Below, one piece after another: positions 15,262-23,920 of a DNA stretch of 64,000 bases. Each line of letters opens with the position of its first letter. Position 1 is the first letter of the stretch. Origin of the DNA: Hymenobacter sublimis (GTDB taxonomy: Bacteria; Bacteroidota; Bacteroidia; Cytophagales; Hymenobacteraceae); the NCBI RefSeq assembly GCF_023101345.1, contig NZ_CP095848.1:1549501-1613500 (forward strand). Reading direction: 5' to 3'. The position numbers were made by a program, and so were the translations under genes. Under the pieces are notes generated by a model that did no database searches, had not been told where the DNA came from, and worked only from the letters and a program-made list of their open reading frames with translations.

Positions 15262-17724
15262 CTAGCCGCCGAAGCCGCCCCCACCGCCCTGAGGCTGGTT
15301 TTCAATCTTTTTCGGGGGCTTGTTGGAGCCCAGGTACCAGCTGAAACCCAGGTAGCCCACCCGCGACTCCCACTTGTTGTAGTACTCGGCCCGGAAGTTT
15401 TCCGTGAACGACTCGGAGCGGTTGCGCTGGGTGTTGAAAATGTCCGATACGCGCAGGGTCAGGGCGGCGCGGTCAGTGAACAGGCGCTGGCGCAGGGCCA
15501 CATCCACGGAGCCCACCGGCGCCACCCGACCCTGTGCCGTTACGGCGGCGGCGCGGTAGTTACCCGTAAGTTGCATGTCCAGCTTGGGGGTAGGCGTGAA
15601 GGAGTTCATCACGCGGGCCGTGCCCGAAACAATGCGGCGGTTGGCTTCGTTGCCGGTGGCCGCCGTTACGGTGTTTTGGAACAGGGAGCCACTGGCCGTC
15701 AGGCGCCACCACTTGGCTAGGGGCTGGTTCAGGGAAACCTCCGCGCCGTAGCTAGTAGCCTGCCCGAAGTTGCGCACGTACTGGGCCGTAATAACCGCCC
15801 CGGCCCCGTAGCGCTGGGTGGCTTCCTCGTCTACCCGCACCAAACGCTGAATGGTGTTGTCGGTGTGGCGGTAGAACAAGGTCGACGTCAGCGAAGCCTG
15901 GCCCATGCTCACTTGGTGACCCAGTTCAAAGGCGTTGATGTACTCAGGCCGCAGCGTGGGGTTGCCAATGCGGTAGCTGCGCTGGTCCTGGTAGAGCGGG
16001 AAAGCCAGCAGCTGCATGAAACCGGGCCGGTTCAGGCGGCGGGAGTAGCTCAGCTTCACGCGTTGGTCTTTGCCGGGCAGGGTGCGCTCCACGGTGGCCG
16101 AGGGGAACAGGTTCAGGTAGCGCAAACGGAAGGGGCCGTTGCCGTTCAGCACCTCGCCGCTGGTGTGGGTGTACTCGGCCCGCAGCCCGCCCTGCATGCG
16201 CCACTTGTTGATTTCCTGCTGATAGGTAGCGTAAGCGGCCTGGGTCAGCTCCCGGAAGGTGTACTCGTAGGAACGGTCGGGGAGGCGGTCAAAGGCGGGG
16301 CCGTCGGCCTGTTGGCGCAGGAAATCGTCGGTGCCGCCGTTGCGCTGGTATTGGCCCTTGAAGCCGGCGTCAACGCGGGCCTTCTCGCCCAAGGGGTGCA
16401 CGTAGTCGAGTTGGCCGGCCACGGCGTTCAGGCGCACATCCAGGTCTTGCTGCCACTCACGCAAATCAGGGGAGCCCTCGGTATTACGCTGGGCCACGAC
16501 CACATCGGCGTTCAGAAAGGTGTAGTTCACGCTGCCCGTCAGCTCCCGGCCCTTGTGGGCCTCCCAGGTGCGGCGGTAGTCTACGGAGGCATCAATATTG
16601 TCGATGTTCTCCGTGACGCCAAAGGTGCTGCCAATCCGGGCCGTAGTGTCGCCGCTAAGGGTGGCCAATTGGTTGCCGGTGTTGCGGCTGCGGTTAAAGT
16701 TGGGTTCCAGCGTGAAAGTCAACGACTGGCCCGCGGGGAGTGTGTAGTCGAAACCCAAGCGGCCATTGTAGCTCTTGCTGTGGCGCAGGTTGGTGCCCTG
16801 CTGGTAGGTACGCAGACTGCGGTTTTCCAGGGTCGTGTACTGGTCGCTCCACATGCGGCTGCGGTAGTGGTCGTCGCGCAGGTCGAAGGAGCCAAACACG
16901 TTGAGCTTGCCCGTGCGGCGGTTGAGGCTCAGGCTGGTATTATACTTGTCGCGGGTGCCCACGTTCAGCACGGCTTGGCCGTTCCAGCCGTCTTTTTTCT
17001 GCTTTTTCAGGATGATGTTGAGCACCCCACCGGCCCCGGCGGCATCGTAGCGGGCCGAGGGGTTCGTGACAACTTCCACCCGCTCAATGCTGCTGGCCGG
17101 AATCTGCTCTAGGCGGTTGCCGCCGGCCCCGCTGTTGGCTGAGTTGCTGGGCTTGCCATCAATGAGAATGGTGATGTTGGAGGAGCCGCGCATGCTCACG
17201 GTGCCATCGGGGGCTACCGTTACGGAGGGCACGTTTTGGAGCACGTTTACGGCCGTGCCGCCCACGCTGCTCAGGTCTTTTTCTACGTTAATTACCTTCT
17301 TGTCTAGGCTTTCCTGCACGGCAGCCCGCTCGCCCTGCACCGTTACGCCAGCCAGCTGGGTAGCGGTAGATTTTAGCTTCATGGGGCCCAGTTGCAGGGT
17401 AGGTGTGGCGCTGGTGAGGGCTACCGTGCGGTGCAGACCCTGGTAGCCCACCGCCGAAGCTTTCAGCAGGTAGTTACCCATGCCCAGCTTCTCCAGCGCA
17501 AACCGGCCATTCTCAGCGGTTTCGGCCCCGGCCACGAAGCTCGAATCCTGAGCCCGCAGCACGACGACGTTGGTGAAGGGTAGCGGCTGCCCGTTGGCTT
17601 GGTCGAGCAGGGTGCCAGAAATGGAGCCAGCTGGTTGCTGCTGGGCCGCGGCGGCCAGGGGAAAGAGCATAGCGAGGAACCCCAGGCCCCGCAGGGCCCG
17701 GCCGGAAGACAGGGAGGTAGTCAT
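15262..17724 (-). CDS. TonB-dependent-receptor-like outer membrane beta-barrel protein
   Basis: The 820-residue protein has a signal peptide (MTTSLSSGRALRGLGFLAML to AAAAQ), a CarboxypepD_reg domain (about 30-110), a plug domain with VNVLQNVPSVTVAPDG, MRGSSNITILIDGKP and IERVEVVTNPSARYDA (about 125-240), and a large C-terminal barrel of the outer-membrane beta-barrel (OMP_b-brl_3) type with LGFSWYLGSNKPPKK near the end. It should sit in the outer membrane and take up an unknown ligand or peptide. The last residues are a Gly-rich stretch. Start at 17724 is chosen because the signal peptide begins there, although the frame is open to 17820. A TACCTTTG promoter lies about 290 bp upstream, giving a long leader. 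Confidence 0.85.
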   Translation of the reverse strand: MTTSLSSGRALRGLGFLAMLFPLAAAAQQQPAGSISGTLLDQANGQPLPFTNVVVLRAQDSSFVAGAETAENGRFALEKLGMGNYLLKASAVGYQGLHRTVALTSATPTLQLGPMKLKSTATQLAGVTVQGERAAVQESLDKKVINVEKDLSSVGGTAVNVLQNVPSVTVAPDGTVSMRGSSNITILIDGKPSNSANSGAGGNRLEQIPASSIERVEVVTNPSARYDAAGAGGVLNIILKKQKKDGWNGQAVLNVGTRDKYNTSLSLNRRTGKLNVFGSFDLRDDHYRSRMWSDQYTTLENRSLRTYQQGTNLRHSKSYNGRLGFDYTLPAGQSLTFTLEPNFNRSRNTGNQLATLSGDTTARIGSTFGVTENIDNIDASVDYRRTWEAHKGRELTGSVNYTFLNADVVVAQRNTEGSPDLREWQQDLDVRLNAVAGQLDYVHPLGEKARVDAGFKGQYQRNGGTDDFLRQQADGPAFDRLPDRSYEYTFRELTQAAYATYQQEINKWRMQGGLRAEYTHTSGEVLNGNGPFRLRYLNLFPSATVERTLPGKDQRVKLSYSRRLNRPGFMQLLAFPLYQDQRSYRIGNPTLRPEYINAFELGHQVSMGQASLTSTLFYRHTDNTIQRLVRVDEEATQRYGAGAVITAQYVRNFGQATSYGAEVSLNQPLAKWWRLTASGSLFQNTVTAATGNEANRRIVSGTARVMNSFTPTPKLDMQLTGNYRAAAVTAQGRVAPVGSVDVALRQRLFTDRAALTLRVSDIFNTQRNRSESFTENFRAEYYNKWESRVGYLGFSWYLGSNKPPKKIENQPQGGGGGFGG

Positions 17725-18014
17725 AAAAAGGGAGTGGTTGGGGACGAATCGGGCAAGGAGAGGCCGTGCCCGGCGGCCGCGGTTCCGCTGGGCTGGCATG
17801 GTTGCCAGAAATTCAGACACGAAAAGCAGGGGCTCCAGGCAGCAATTGCGGGGAGGCCAGGCAACCAGAACACAAGCGCCGCGGCGAGAAACAAACGTTT
17901 CCGGCTAGCGACCCAGCACCCGGCCCGGTTGGCCCACGGTGGTGGCTGGCAGGTACCGCAGCAAGCTCAGGAAAGGAGCTGCGCCGCGGCAGAGAGTTCA
18001 GCTAATCAACAGTC

Positions 18015-18022
18015 CAAAGGTA
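18015..18022 (-). promoter_or_regulatory. -7 promoter box (TACCTTTG) for the outer-membrane receptor gene
   Basis: CAAAGGTA on the plus strand is a perfect minus-strand TAnnTTTG. If used, the transcript would have a leader of about 285 nt before the ATG at 17724. Confidence 0.45.
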
Positions 18023-18540
18023 AGCGAAGGTACTATGTAAAGCAAGGTACCTGTAGAAATTATTTTTTGATTCGATGAAAACCTTGTGTTTTGCTGTAAG
18101 CTGGAAGACGGAGCCCCACCGAATAACCTGGACTATGAGCGGCCGCGGCGACAGTGGTTGGCTACCAGGAGAATAGATGCACGGCGAGAAACACCCGTTG
18201 CCTGACCAGCAGAAAATATCTTATCAAACTGATATAGACAGGTATGGATAGCGTAACGTCCGGCAGAAGCGGAACCGAAGTAGCGTGTTTGGCTGACGTT
18301 ATGGTAGTAGGTATCCTGCTGGGTAAAGTGGAAGCATCTCTACCGCTTCACTGCTACCTCGTGAAGTAGCCAGAGGTAGTGGTACTTCGGCTGAGCGGAG
18401 GCCAAATCGAATCGTACCGTTTGTTCTCAATTTGGCTACCGTTTCAATGGCAGTGGGCGAGATGCTTCGGCGTGGCGGGCTGCAGTAGGCTTTTGCTTGC
18501 CCCGCTCGGATACTGCACTGCCTTTCGTTTTCGAACAGCT

Positions 18541-18638
18541 TGTCCATTCTTGGACATATTTTGTAAAGCGCTGTTTTTATAATTGGGGTGTAAGGCATTG
18601 AATATCATTTATTTATACACTTGGCATGTTGCTTGGCT
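18541..18638 (+). promoter_or_regulatory. Sigma-54-like promoter with upstream activator site, export operon promoter 1
   Basis: TTGGCATGTTGCTTGG at 18621-18636 fits the -24/-12 layout TGGCAN-N5-TTGS, with TTGG in place of TTGC at -12. The inverted repeat TGTCC-N6-GGACA at 18541-18556 starts exactly 80 bp upstream, about -100, where NtrC-type activators bind. The same pair recurs with identical spacing at 21572/21652. The HlyD ATG is at 18674. Confidence 0.7.
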
Positions 18639-18673
18639 GACCCTATAGGAAAACCTTCCTTTCCTGTACGAAA

Positions 18674-19921
18674 ATGGACAGAGCTATACCTACTGCAACC
18701 CTGAACCGCCGCCAGCGCCGCCGGTGGCTGCTAGGGCTGGGCGCGCTGGTGTTGCTGACAGCGGGGCTGCTGGCCTTCCGCCGCGTGCTCAAGCCCAGCC
18801 TGGAGCGCAACACCGTGCTAACGGCCCGCACCGAAACCGGCAACGTGGAAGCCTCCCTTACGGCAGCCGGCGTCATTATTCCGGCTCACGAAGCCGTCAT
18901 CACCAGTCCCATCCAGAGCACTATCCGCCGGGTGCTGGTAGCCGTGGGCAGCAAGGTGCAGCCGAACCAAACGATTCTGGAGCTGGACCGGGAACTGACC
19001 AACACGGCCCTGGCCAAGCTCCAGGATGAGCAGCAGCAGAACCGCAATAAAAACAGCCAGCTCCAGCTCACCCTCGAAAAAGCTCTGAACGACCTTCGCT
19101 CCCAGGAGCAGGTGCAGCAGGTGAAAGTTCGCAGCCTGCAGTCGGCCCTGCGCGACGAGCAGTACCTGCTCAAAATTGGTGGCGGCACCTCCGAGAGCGT
19201 GCGCCAGGCTGAGCTAAGCCTAAAAGTGGCCCAACTGGAGCTGCAGCGCCTGGCCGAGCAAATTCGGAACCAGCGCGCCGCCAATGCCGCTGATGTGCGG
19301 GAGCTGGGCTTCACCCTACAAATTCAGGAACGCAGCATTGCCGAGCTGGCCGGCAAGCTGCAGCAGGCCAACATTAGCAGCCAGCAGCCGGGCGTGCTGA
19401 CCTGGGTAAACGAGAACCTAGGTAGCACCGTGCAGGCCGGCGACGCCCTGGCCCGAGTGGCCGACCTGAGCCGCTTCCGGGTGCGAGCCACCATTTCCGA
19501 TGCCTACGCCGACGCCCTGCACCCGCAGGACCCAGTCGTGATTCGCGTGAACGGCACCGATTTGCGCGGCACCATCACTACCGTAAGCCCGGCCGTGGAG
19601 AAGGGGGTAGTCACCTTCTACGCCGCTCTGGCCCAGGACCATCACCCGGCCCTGCGCTCCAATCTGCGGGCCGATGTGTTTGTAGTTACCAAGGCCCTGC
19701 ACAACGTGGTGCGCGTGAAAAACGGCCCGTTTTACAAGGGCGGTAAAGAGCAGCCGGTGTTCGTGGTGAAGGAAGGGAAGGCGGTGCGTCGTACCGTGCA
19801 GTTCGGGGAAAGCAACTTCGACTACGTGCAGATAACCGGCGGCCTCAGCCCGGGCGAGGAAGTCATCGTGTCCGATATGAAGGACCACGTGGATACGCCC
19901 GAACTCACCCTCAACGATTAG
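18674..19921 (+). CDS. HlyD/RND-type periplasmic adaptor subunit
   Basis: The 415-residue protein has one N-terminal membrane helix (about 18-36), a first barrel half with biotinyl-lipoyl-like ITSPIQSTIRRVLVAVGSKV (about 75-95), a long coiled coil rich in Gln, Leu and Glu (about 110-235), the second lipoyl half GVLTWVNENLGSTVQAGDAL, and a membrane-proximal beta domain to the C-terminus. It should bridge the inner-membrane ABC permeases and the TolC-like channel encoded downstream. It is first in an operon controlled by a sigma-54-like promoter. Substrate unknown. Confidence 0.88.
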   Translation: MDRAIPTATLNRRQRRRWLLGLGALVLLTAGLLAFRRVLKPSLERNTVLTARTETGNVEASLTAAGVIIPAHEAVITSPIQSTIRRVLVAVGSKVQPNQTILELDRELTNTALAKLQDEQQQNRNKNSQLQLTLEKALNDLRSQEQVQQVKVRSLQSALRDEQYLLKIGGGTSESVRQAELSLKVAQLELQRLAEQIRNQRAANAADVRELGFTLQIQERSIAELAGKLQQANISSQQPGVLTWVNENLGSTVQAGDALARVADLSRFRVRATISDAYADALHPQDPVVIRVNGTDLRGTITTVSPAVEKGVVTFYAALAQDHHPALRSNLRADVFVVTKALHNVVRVKNGPFYKGGKEQPVFVVKEGKAVRRTVQFGESNFDYVQITGGLSPGEEVIVSDMKDHVDTPELTLND

Positions 19922-19928
19922 CGGCGCC

Positions 19929-21503
19929 ATGAACCGGATATTTCCTGTCATCTGGACTGTAGAGCTGCGTATTCGCGCCTCCTCGTTGCTGAGGTTGTTT
20001 ACCTGGAATCGTTCTGGGTCAGTCGTGCAACAGTTAATCACTCAACGACAAGGCGCACCTGGGCGCCTCGGCAGCCTGCTAGTGCTGCTGGCTGTTCCCG
20101 CGCTGGCGCAGAGCCAGCCTTCTACTTTATCGCTGAATCAGGTTATTGAGCTGGCCCTAAGTCAGTCGGCCGCCGCCAAGCAAACCCAAACTACTCGCGA
20201 CAAAAGCTACTGGGAGTGGCGCACCTACCAGGCCAACTACAAGCCTCAGCTAGGGCTGCAAGGCACCTTGCCGGGCTTCAGCCGCGTGATTACGCCCGTG
20301 GTGCAGCCCGATGGCACCACCGACTTCCGGGCCGTGCGTATCAACAACTCCAACCTCGCCTTGTCGGTAAGCCAGAACATTGGCCTGACGGGTGGGCAGA
20401 TTTTCGTGGCCTCCGAGGTGCAGCGCTTCGACGACTTCAACGGGGGCCTGAAGCGCTACAACAACCAGCCCGTAGCCATTGGCCTAACCCAGCCGCTCGG
20501 CATGTTCAACGGGCTGAAGTGGGCCCGGCGCATTGAGCCACTGCGCTACCAGGAAAGCCAGCGCCAGTACCTAGAGGAGCGTGAGGGCATTGCCCAGCGC
20601 ATCACGGAGCTGTATTTTGACGTGTTGCAGGAGCAAGTTAACGCCGAGGTAGCCAGCCAGAACGTGCAGGCCAACGAGGAGCTGTTGCGCATTGGCAAGG
20701 AGCTATACCAGCTCGGCCGCCTTTCCCAGAGCGACCTGTTGCGCCTGGAGCTAAACCTGCTGAATGCCCGCCAGGCCATGGCCCAGGGCCGACTAGACGC
20801 CCAGAATGCGGCCGTGAATCTGCAGAGCTACACGGGTCTGCGGGCCGATGCTCTGCGCCTGGTGGTGCCGGCCGCCGCGCCGCGGCTGGTAGTACCTGCC
20901 GAGCAAGCCCTGAGCCAAGCGCGCGAAAACCGCAGCCAGGTGCTGGCCTTTCGGCGGCGCTTGTTGCTGGCCGAGCGGGAGGTAGCGCTGGCCCGGGGCA
21001 CCACGGGGTTTCAGGCCACGCTGGCGGCGAATTTGGGCTACGTCAATCAGGCTGGCAATCTGTGGGATACCTACGCCGCCTTGCAAAACCAGCAGCAGGT
21101 ACGCCTCACGTTTGCCCTTCCGCTGGTAGATTGGGGCAAGCAGAAATCCATCGTGAAAACGGCGGAGCTAACCCGCCGCCAGGTGCAAACCGATGTGGCG
21201 CAGGAGGAAGCCTCCTTCGAGCAGAGCGTGCAGGTGCAGGCCACCCAGCTTGCTACCCTCAGCGAGCAGCTGGACCTGGCCGCCCGCGCCGATTCTCTGG
21301 CCCAGCGCCGCTACGACATTGCCCAGGCCACTTACAAAGTCGGCCGCATCAGCCTCACCGACCTTACCATTGCTTCCGCCGAAAAGGACCAGGCCCGCCG
21401 CACCTACATTCTGGCCCTGCGCGCGGCCTGGGTGGCTCACTACCGCCTCCGGGCCCTCACCCTTTACGACTTCGAGCGGCAGCTGCCCCTCACGGCTCAG
21501 TAA
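19929..21503 (+). CDS. TolC-family outer membrane channel protein
   Basis: The 524-codon frame begins 7 bp after the adaptor gene. Residues after about 65 show the TolC/OEP repeat pattern: LSLNQVIELALSQSAAAKQT, the long helices around REGIAQRITELYFDVLQEQV, and RISLTDLTIASAEKDQARRT near the end. The signal sequence LGSLLVLLAVPALAQS lies at about 48-63, unusually deep, so a GTG at 20025 may be the true start; it would give a standard 28-residue signal peptide. The protein should form the trimeric outer-membrane duct for the HlyD/ABC system around it. No cargo is predicted. Confidence 0.87.
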   Translation: MNRIFPVIWTVELRIRASSLLRLFTWNRSGSVVQQLITQRQGAPGRLGSLLVLLAVPALAQSQPSTLSLNQVIELALSQSAAAKQTQTTRDKSYWEWRTYQANYKPQLGLQGTLPGFSRVITPVVQPDGTTDFRAVRINNSNLALSVSQNIGLTGGQIFVASEVQRFDDFNGGLKRYNNQPVAIGLTQPLGMFNGLKWARRIEPLRYQESQRQYLEEREGIAQRITELYFDVLQEQVNAEVASQNVQANEELLRIGKELYQLGRLSQSDLLRLELNLLNARQAMAQGRLDAQNAAVNLQSYTGLRADALRLVVPAAAPRLVVPAEQALSQARENRSQVLAFRRRLLLAEREVALARGTTGFQATLAANLGYVNQAGNLWDTYAALQNQQQVRLTFALPLVDWGKQKSIVKTAELTRRQVQTDVAQEEASFEQSVQVQATQLATLSEQLDLAARADSLAQRRYDIAQATYKVGRISLTDLTIASAEKDQARRTYILALRAAWVAHYRLRALTLYDFERQLPLTAQ

Positions 21504-21571
21504 GCACCAAAAACGGCCGTTGTTTTTGTCTGCCATGCCACGCGCAAGACGCCCTTCAATATCGAACACCC

Positions 21572-21711
21572 TGTCCGGAACCGGACAACTTTTACTAAAG
21601 CTACAATTTGGGATTTTGATGTAAATAATTGAAAAACAGATTAATATGAAGTTGGCATCTTGCTTGGCAACACCACTATAGCCTGGGTAGCCTACTGCCC
21701 AATACCGGACA
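21572..21711 (+). promoter_or_regulatory. Sigma-54-like promoter with two activator-type sites, export operon promoter 2
   Basis: TTGGCATCTTGCTTGG at 21652-21667 repeats promoter 1 with one changed base. The palindrome TGTCCGGAACCGGACA at 21572-21587 begins exactly 80 bp upstream. A second, weaker site TGCCC-N6-GGACA at 21696-21711 lies just downstream of the promoter. The ABC ATPase ATG is at 21757, so this promoter would drive the ABC-regulator part of the operon. Confidence 0.7.
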
Positions 21712-21756
21712 ACTCTTTCGCAAGCCTTTCTCACTTTTCCTACCCTCGACCTGCTC

Positions 21757-22500
21757 ATGGAAAACATCCTCGCCCAATCGGCCGTGCGGCCCCTGGCTAC
21801 CAGCGCACCGCTGGCCGCTACCTCCCAGCCCGTTATTCAGCTCCGCGACATTGAGAAAGTCTACCAAACCAAAACCATTGAAACCGTTGCTCTGAACCGG
21901 GTAAACCTGACCATCAACAAGGGCGAGTTCGTCTCGATTATGGGGCCGTCGGGCTGCGGCAAGTCCACGCTGCTTAGCATTATCGGGCTGCTGGATGAGC
22001 CAACCAGCGGCATTATTGAAGTGGATGGTCGCCCGGTGCAGTCCTACTCCGACAAGGAGCTAGCCGCACTGCGCAACCAGAAAATTGGGTTTGTTTTCCA
22101 GAGCTACCACCTCATCAACGACCTCTCGGTGCTCGATAACGTGGAGCTGCCTTTGCTGTACCGCGCGGGGGTAGGCGGCCGGGAGCGGCGGGAGCGGGCC
22201 TACGCTGCCCTCGACAAGGTAGGGCTGAGCGCCCGCACCAACCACTTTCCCAGCCAACTTTCCGGGGGCCAGCGCCAGCGCGTGGCCATTGCCCGGGCCT
22301 TGGCCGGCAACCCCGAAATCATTCTCGCCGACGAGCCCACCGGCAACCTCGACTCCGTGATGGGCGAGGAAATCATGGAACTGCTGCTGGGTCTCAACCG
22401 CCAGGAGGGCACCACCATTGTGATGGTAACCCACGACGAGCAGCAGGCCCACAAAACCCAGCGCCTCATCCGCTTCTTCGACGGAAGCCAAGTTCAGTAA
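21757..22500 (+). CDS. ABC transporter ATP-binding protein (MacB/LolD type)
   Basis: The 247-residue ATPase has Walker A GPSGCGKST (about 66-74), Q-loop FVFQSYHLINDLSVLDNVEL, signature LSGGQRQRVAIARAL, Walker B IILADEPTGNLDS and the H-loop VMVTHDEQ. This is the MacB/LolD/FtsE subfamily that powers extracytoplasmic work through FtsX-like permeases. It is followed by two such permease genes, and the HlyD and TolC genes lie upstream, so the set resembles a MacAB-TolC-type exporter. Binding and hydrolysis residues are all intact. Confidence 0.93.
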   Translation: MENILAQSAVRPLATSAPLAATSQPVIQLRDIEKVYQTKTIETVALNRVNLTINKGEFVSIMGPSGCGKSTLLSIIGLLDEPTSGIIEVDGRPVQSYSDKELAALRNQKIGFVFQSYHLINDLSVLDNVELPLLYRAGVGGRERRERAYAALDKVGLSARTNHFPSQLSGGQRQRVAIARALAGNPEIILADEPTGNLDSVMGEEIMELLLGLNRQEGTTIVMVTHDEQQAHKTQRLIRFFDGSQVQ

Positions 22501-22502
22501 AT

Positions 22503-22587
22503 GGTGAAGTTGTGAAAGGTGAAGTTGTGCAAGCGCTACCTAAGCTAACAACCACCTTTTCACAAGTTCACCTTTCACAAATTCACC
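22503..22587. repeat. Intergenic 27-bp inverted repeat
   Basis: The arm at 22503-22529 pairs with 22561-22587 with 25 of 27 matches, loop 31 nt. The arm is built from two copies of GGTGAAnTTGTG. A related unpaired copy occurs at 1561-1588 upstream of pdhB. It fills the gap between the ATPase and first permease genes. It could tune expression within the operon or be a dispersed element. Confidence 0.7.
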
Positions 22588-22594
22588 TTGTCCC

Positions 22595-23860
22595 ATGCTT
22601 CTTTCCTACCTCAAAATTGCCTGGAAGGTCTTGCTGCGTCGCAAGTTCTTCACCTTCATCAACCTGTTTGGCGTCAGCTTCACGCTGATGATTCTGCTGG
22701 TAGTCATGGCCCTGGTGGATCATGTGGTGGGGCCCAACATGCCGGAAAAGCGCATCGACCGCATGTTGTTCGTGAATACTATCCGCCAGCAGATGGCGGA
22801 CGACCACGGCTGGATGAACATGCCCGCCAGCCTGCATTTCGTGGACGACTACGTGCGCAAGCTCAAAACCCCAGAGAGGATCGGCATCATGTCGAACATC
22901 TACAATGCCACGGCTTTCGTCAAGAGTGGCCTACTGCCCCTGGATATCCGCTATACCGACGGCGAGTTTTGGCGCATTTTGGACTTTGAGTTTCTGGGCG
23001 GGCGGGCCTTTACCAGCAGCGAGGTGGCCCAGGCTCAGCCGGTGTGCGTCCTCAACGAAACCACGGCCCGCAACTATTTCGGGACGGCCGACGTGGTGGG
23101 CCGCACCATCGAAATTGACCTGAAGCGCTACCGCGTGTCGGGCGTGGTGCGCGACGTGTCGGCGGCGCACATTGCTTCCTACTCCGACGTGTGGGTGCCC
23201 TACAGCCTGAGCCCCTCGCTGGCGCGCGACAACCGCATCGGGGGGGAGTTTATGATTGTATTGCTGGCGCCCACAACGGCCGCCGTGGCGGCCGTGCGCG
23301 AGGAATACCAGCAGATGATGCGGCGGGTAGAAATTCCGAATCCCAAGGAAGTACGGGCCCTGTATTCCTACGCCGACTCCATGCTGGCCAGCTTTACGCG
23401 GGCGCTACACTTCGACGGCGGCTCCCAGACGCTGGATAAAGATAACATGGGAACCTTCTACCTGATTTGCACGGTGCTAGGCCTGATGTTTATGCTCTTG
23501 CCCGCCCTGAACCTGGTGAACCTGAACGTGACCCGCATTCTGGAGCGCTCCAGCGAGATTGGGGTACGCAAGGCCTTCGGCGCCACGGGCAGCAACCTGG
23601 TGGGGCAGTTTCTGGTGGAAAACGTGGTGCTGGCCCTGGTGGGCGGGCTGCTGGGCCTGGGCCTGGCGGCCGGGGCCCTGGCCCTGCTCAACGAGGCTCA
23701 CATAGTGGCCTACGCGCAGTTTGCCCTGAGCTGGCGGGTATTTGGCTGGGGGCTGCTGCTGGCCTTGGTCTTCGGCCTGATGAGCGGCGTGTACCCGGCC
23801 TGGAAGATGTCGCGCCTGAGCCCGGTGGTGGCCCTGCGCGGCAGCGGGGAGCAGAAGTAA
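22595..23860 (+). CDS. ABC transporter permease (MacB/FtsX type), first copy
   Basis: The 421-residue protein has the MacB topology: an N-terminal helix after ARG/LYS-rich KVLLRRKFFTFINLFG, a periplasmic MacB_PCD-like domain (about 45-280), and an FtsX domain of three helices (about 290-410) with the coupling motif ILERSSEIGVRKAFGATGSN. It should pair with the second permease (23921) as a heterodimer driven by the upstream ATPase, moving substrate from the periplasm or outer inner-membrane leaflet to the HlyD/TolC duct. Substrate unknown. Confidence 0.88.
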   Translation: MLLSYLKIAWKVLLRRKFFTFINLFGVSFTLMILLVVMALVDHVVGPNMPEKRIDRMLFVNTIRQQMADDHGWMNMPASLHFVDDYVRKLKTPERIGIMSNIYNATAFVKSGLLPLDIRYTDGEFWRILDFEFLGGRAFTSSEVAQAQPVCVLNETTARNYFGTADVVGRTIEIDLKRYRVSGVVRDVSAAHIASYSDVWVPYSLSPSLARDNRIGGEFMIVLLAPTTAAVAAVREEYQQMMRRVEIPNPKEVRALYSYADSMLASFTRALHFDGGSQTLDKDNMGTFYLICTVLGLMFMLLPALNLVNLNVTRILERSSEIGVRKAFGATGSNLVGQFLVENVVLALVGGLLGLGLAAGALALLNEAHIVAYAQFALSWRVFGWGLLLALVFGLMSGVYPAWKMSRLSPVVALRGSGEQK

Positions 23861-23920
23861 CGGCCAGGCCACCTTACTGGGGCAGCAGCCCTTTTTCCTC
23901 TCACCTCATATCCTGCTCGT

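Larger units (their letters stand above)
17725..18673. other. 949-bp intergenic region between divergent transcription units
   Basis: The left part (17725-18014) is the GC-rich leader of the receptor gene, the middle (about 18060-18540) shows no gene, and the right end carries the sigma-54-like promoter and enhancer-like repeat of the export operon. A 99-codon minus-strand frame at 18299-18598 has no protein-like features. Confidence 0.5.

Noticed and set aside
14382..15305. 307-codon minus-strand frame starting within the receptor gene
   Set aside because: Only the last 127 codons have a signal peptide and protein-like sequence; the first part crosses an AT-rich promoter region and the neighbouring gene.
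15865..17112. 415-codon plus-strand frame opposite the receptor barrel
   Set aside because: Antisense shadow with Val/Gly/Ala-rich random composition.
18299..18598. 99-codon minus-strand frame in the large intergenic region
   Set aside because: No recognisable motif; lies in front of the sigma-54-like promoter of the divergent operon and would overlap its activator repeat.
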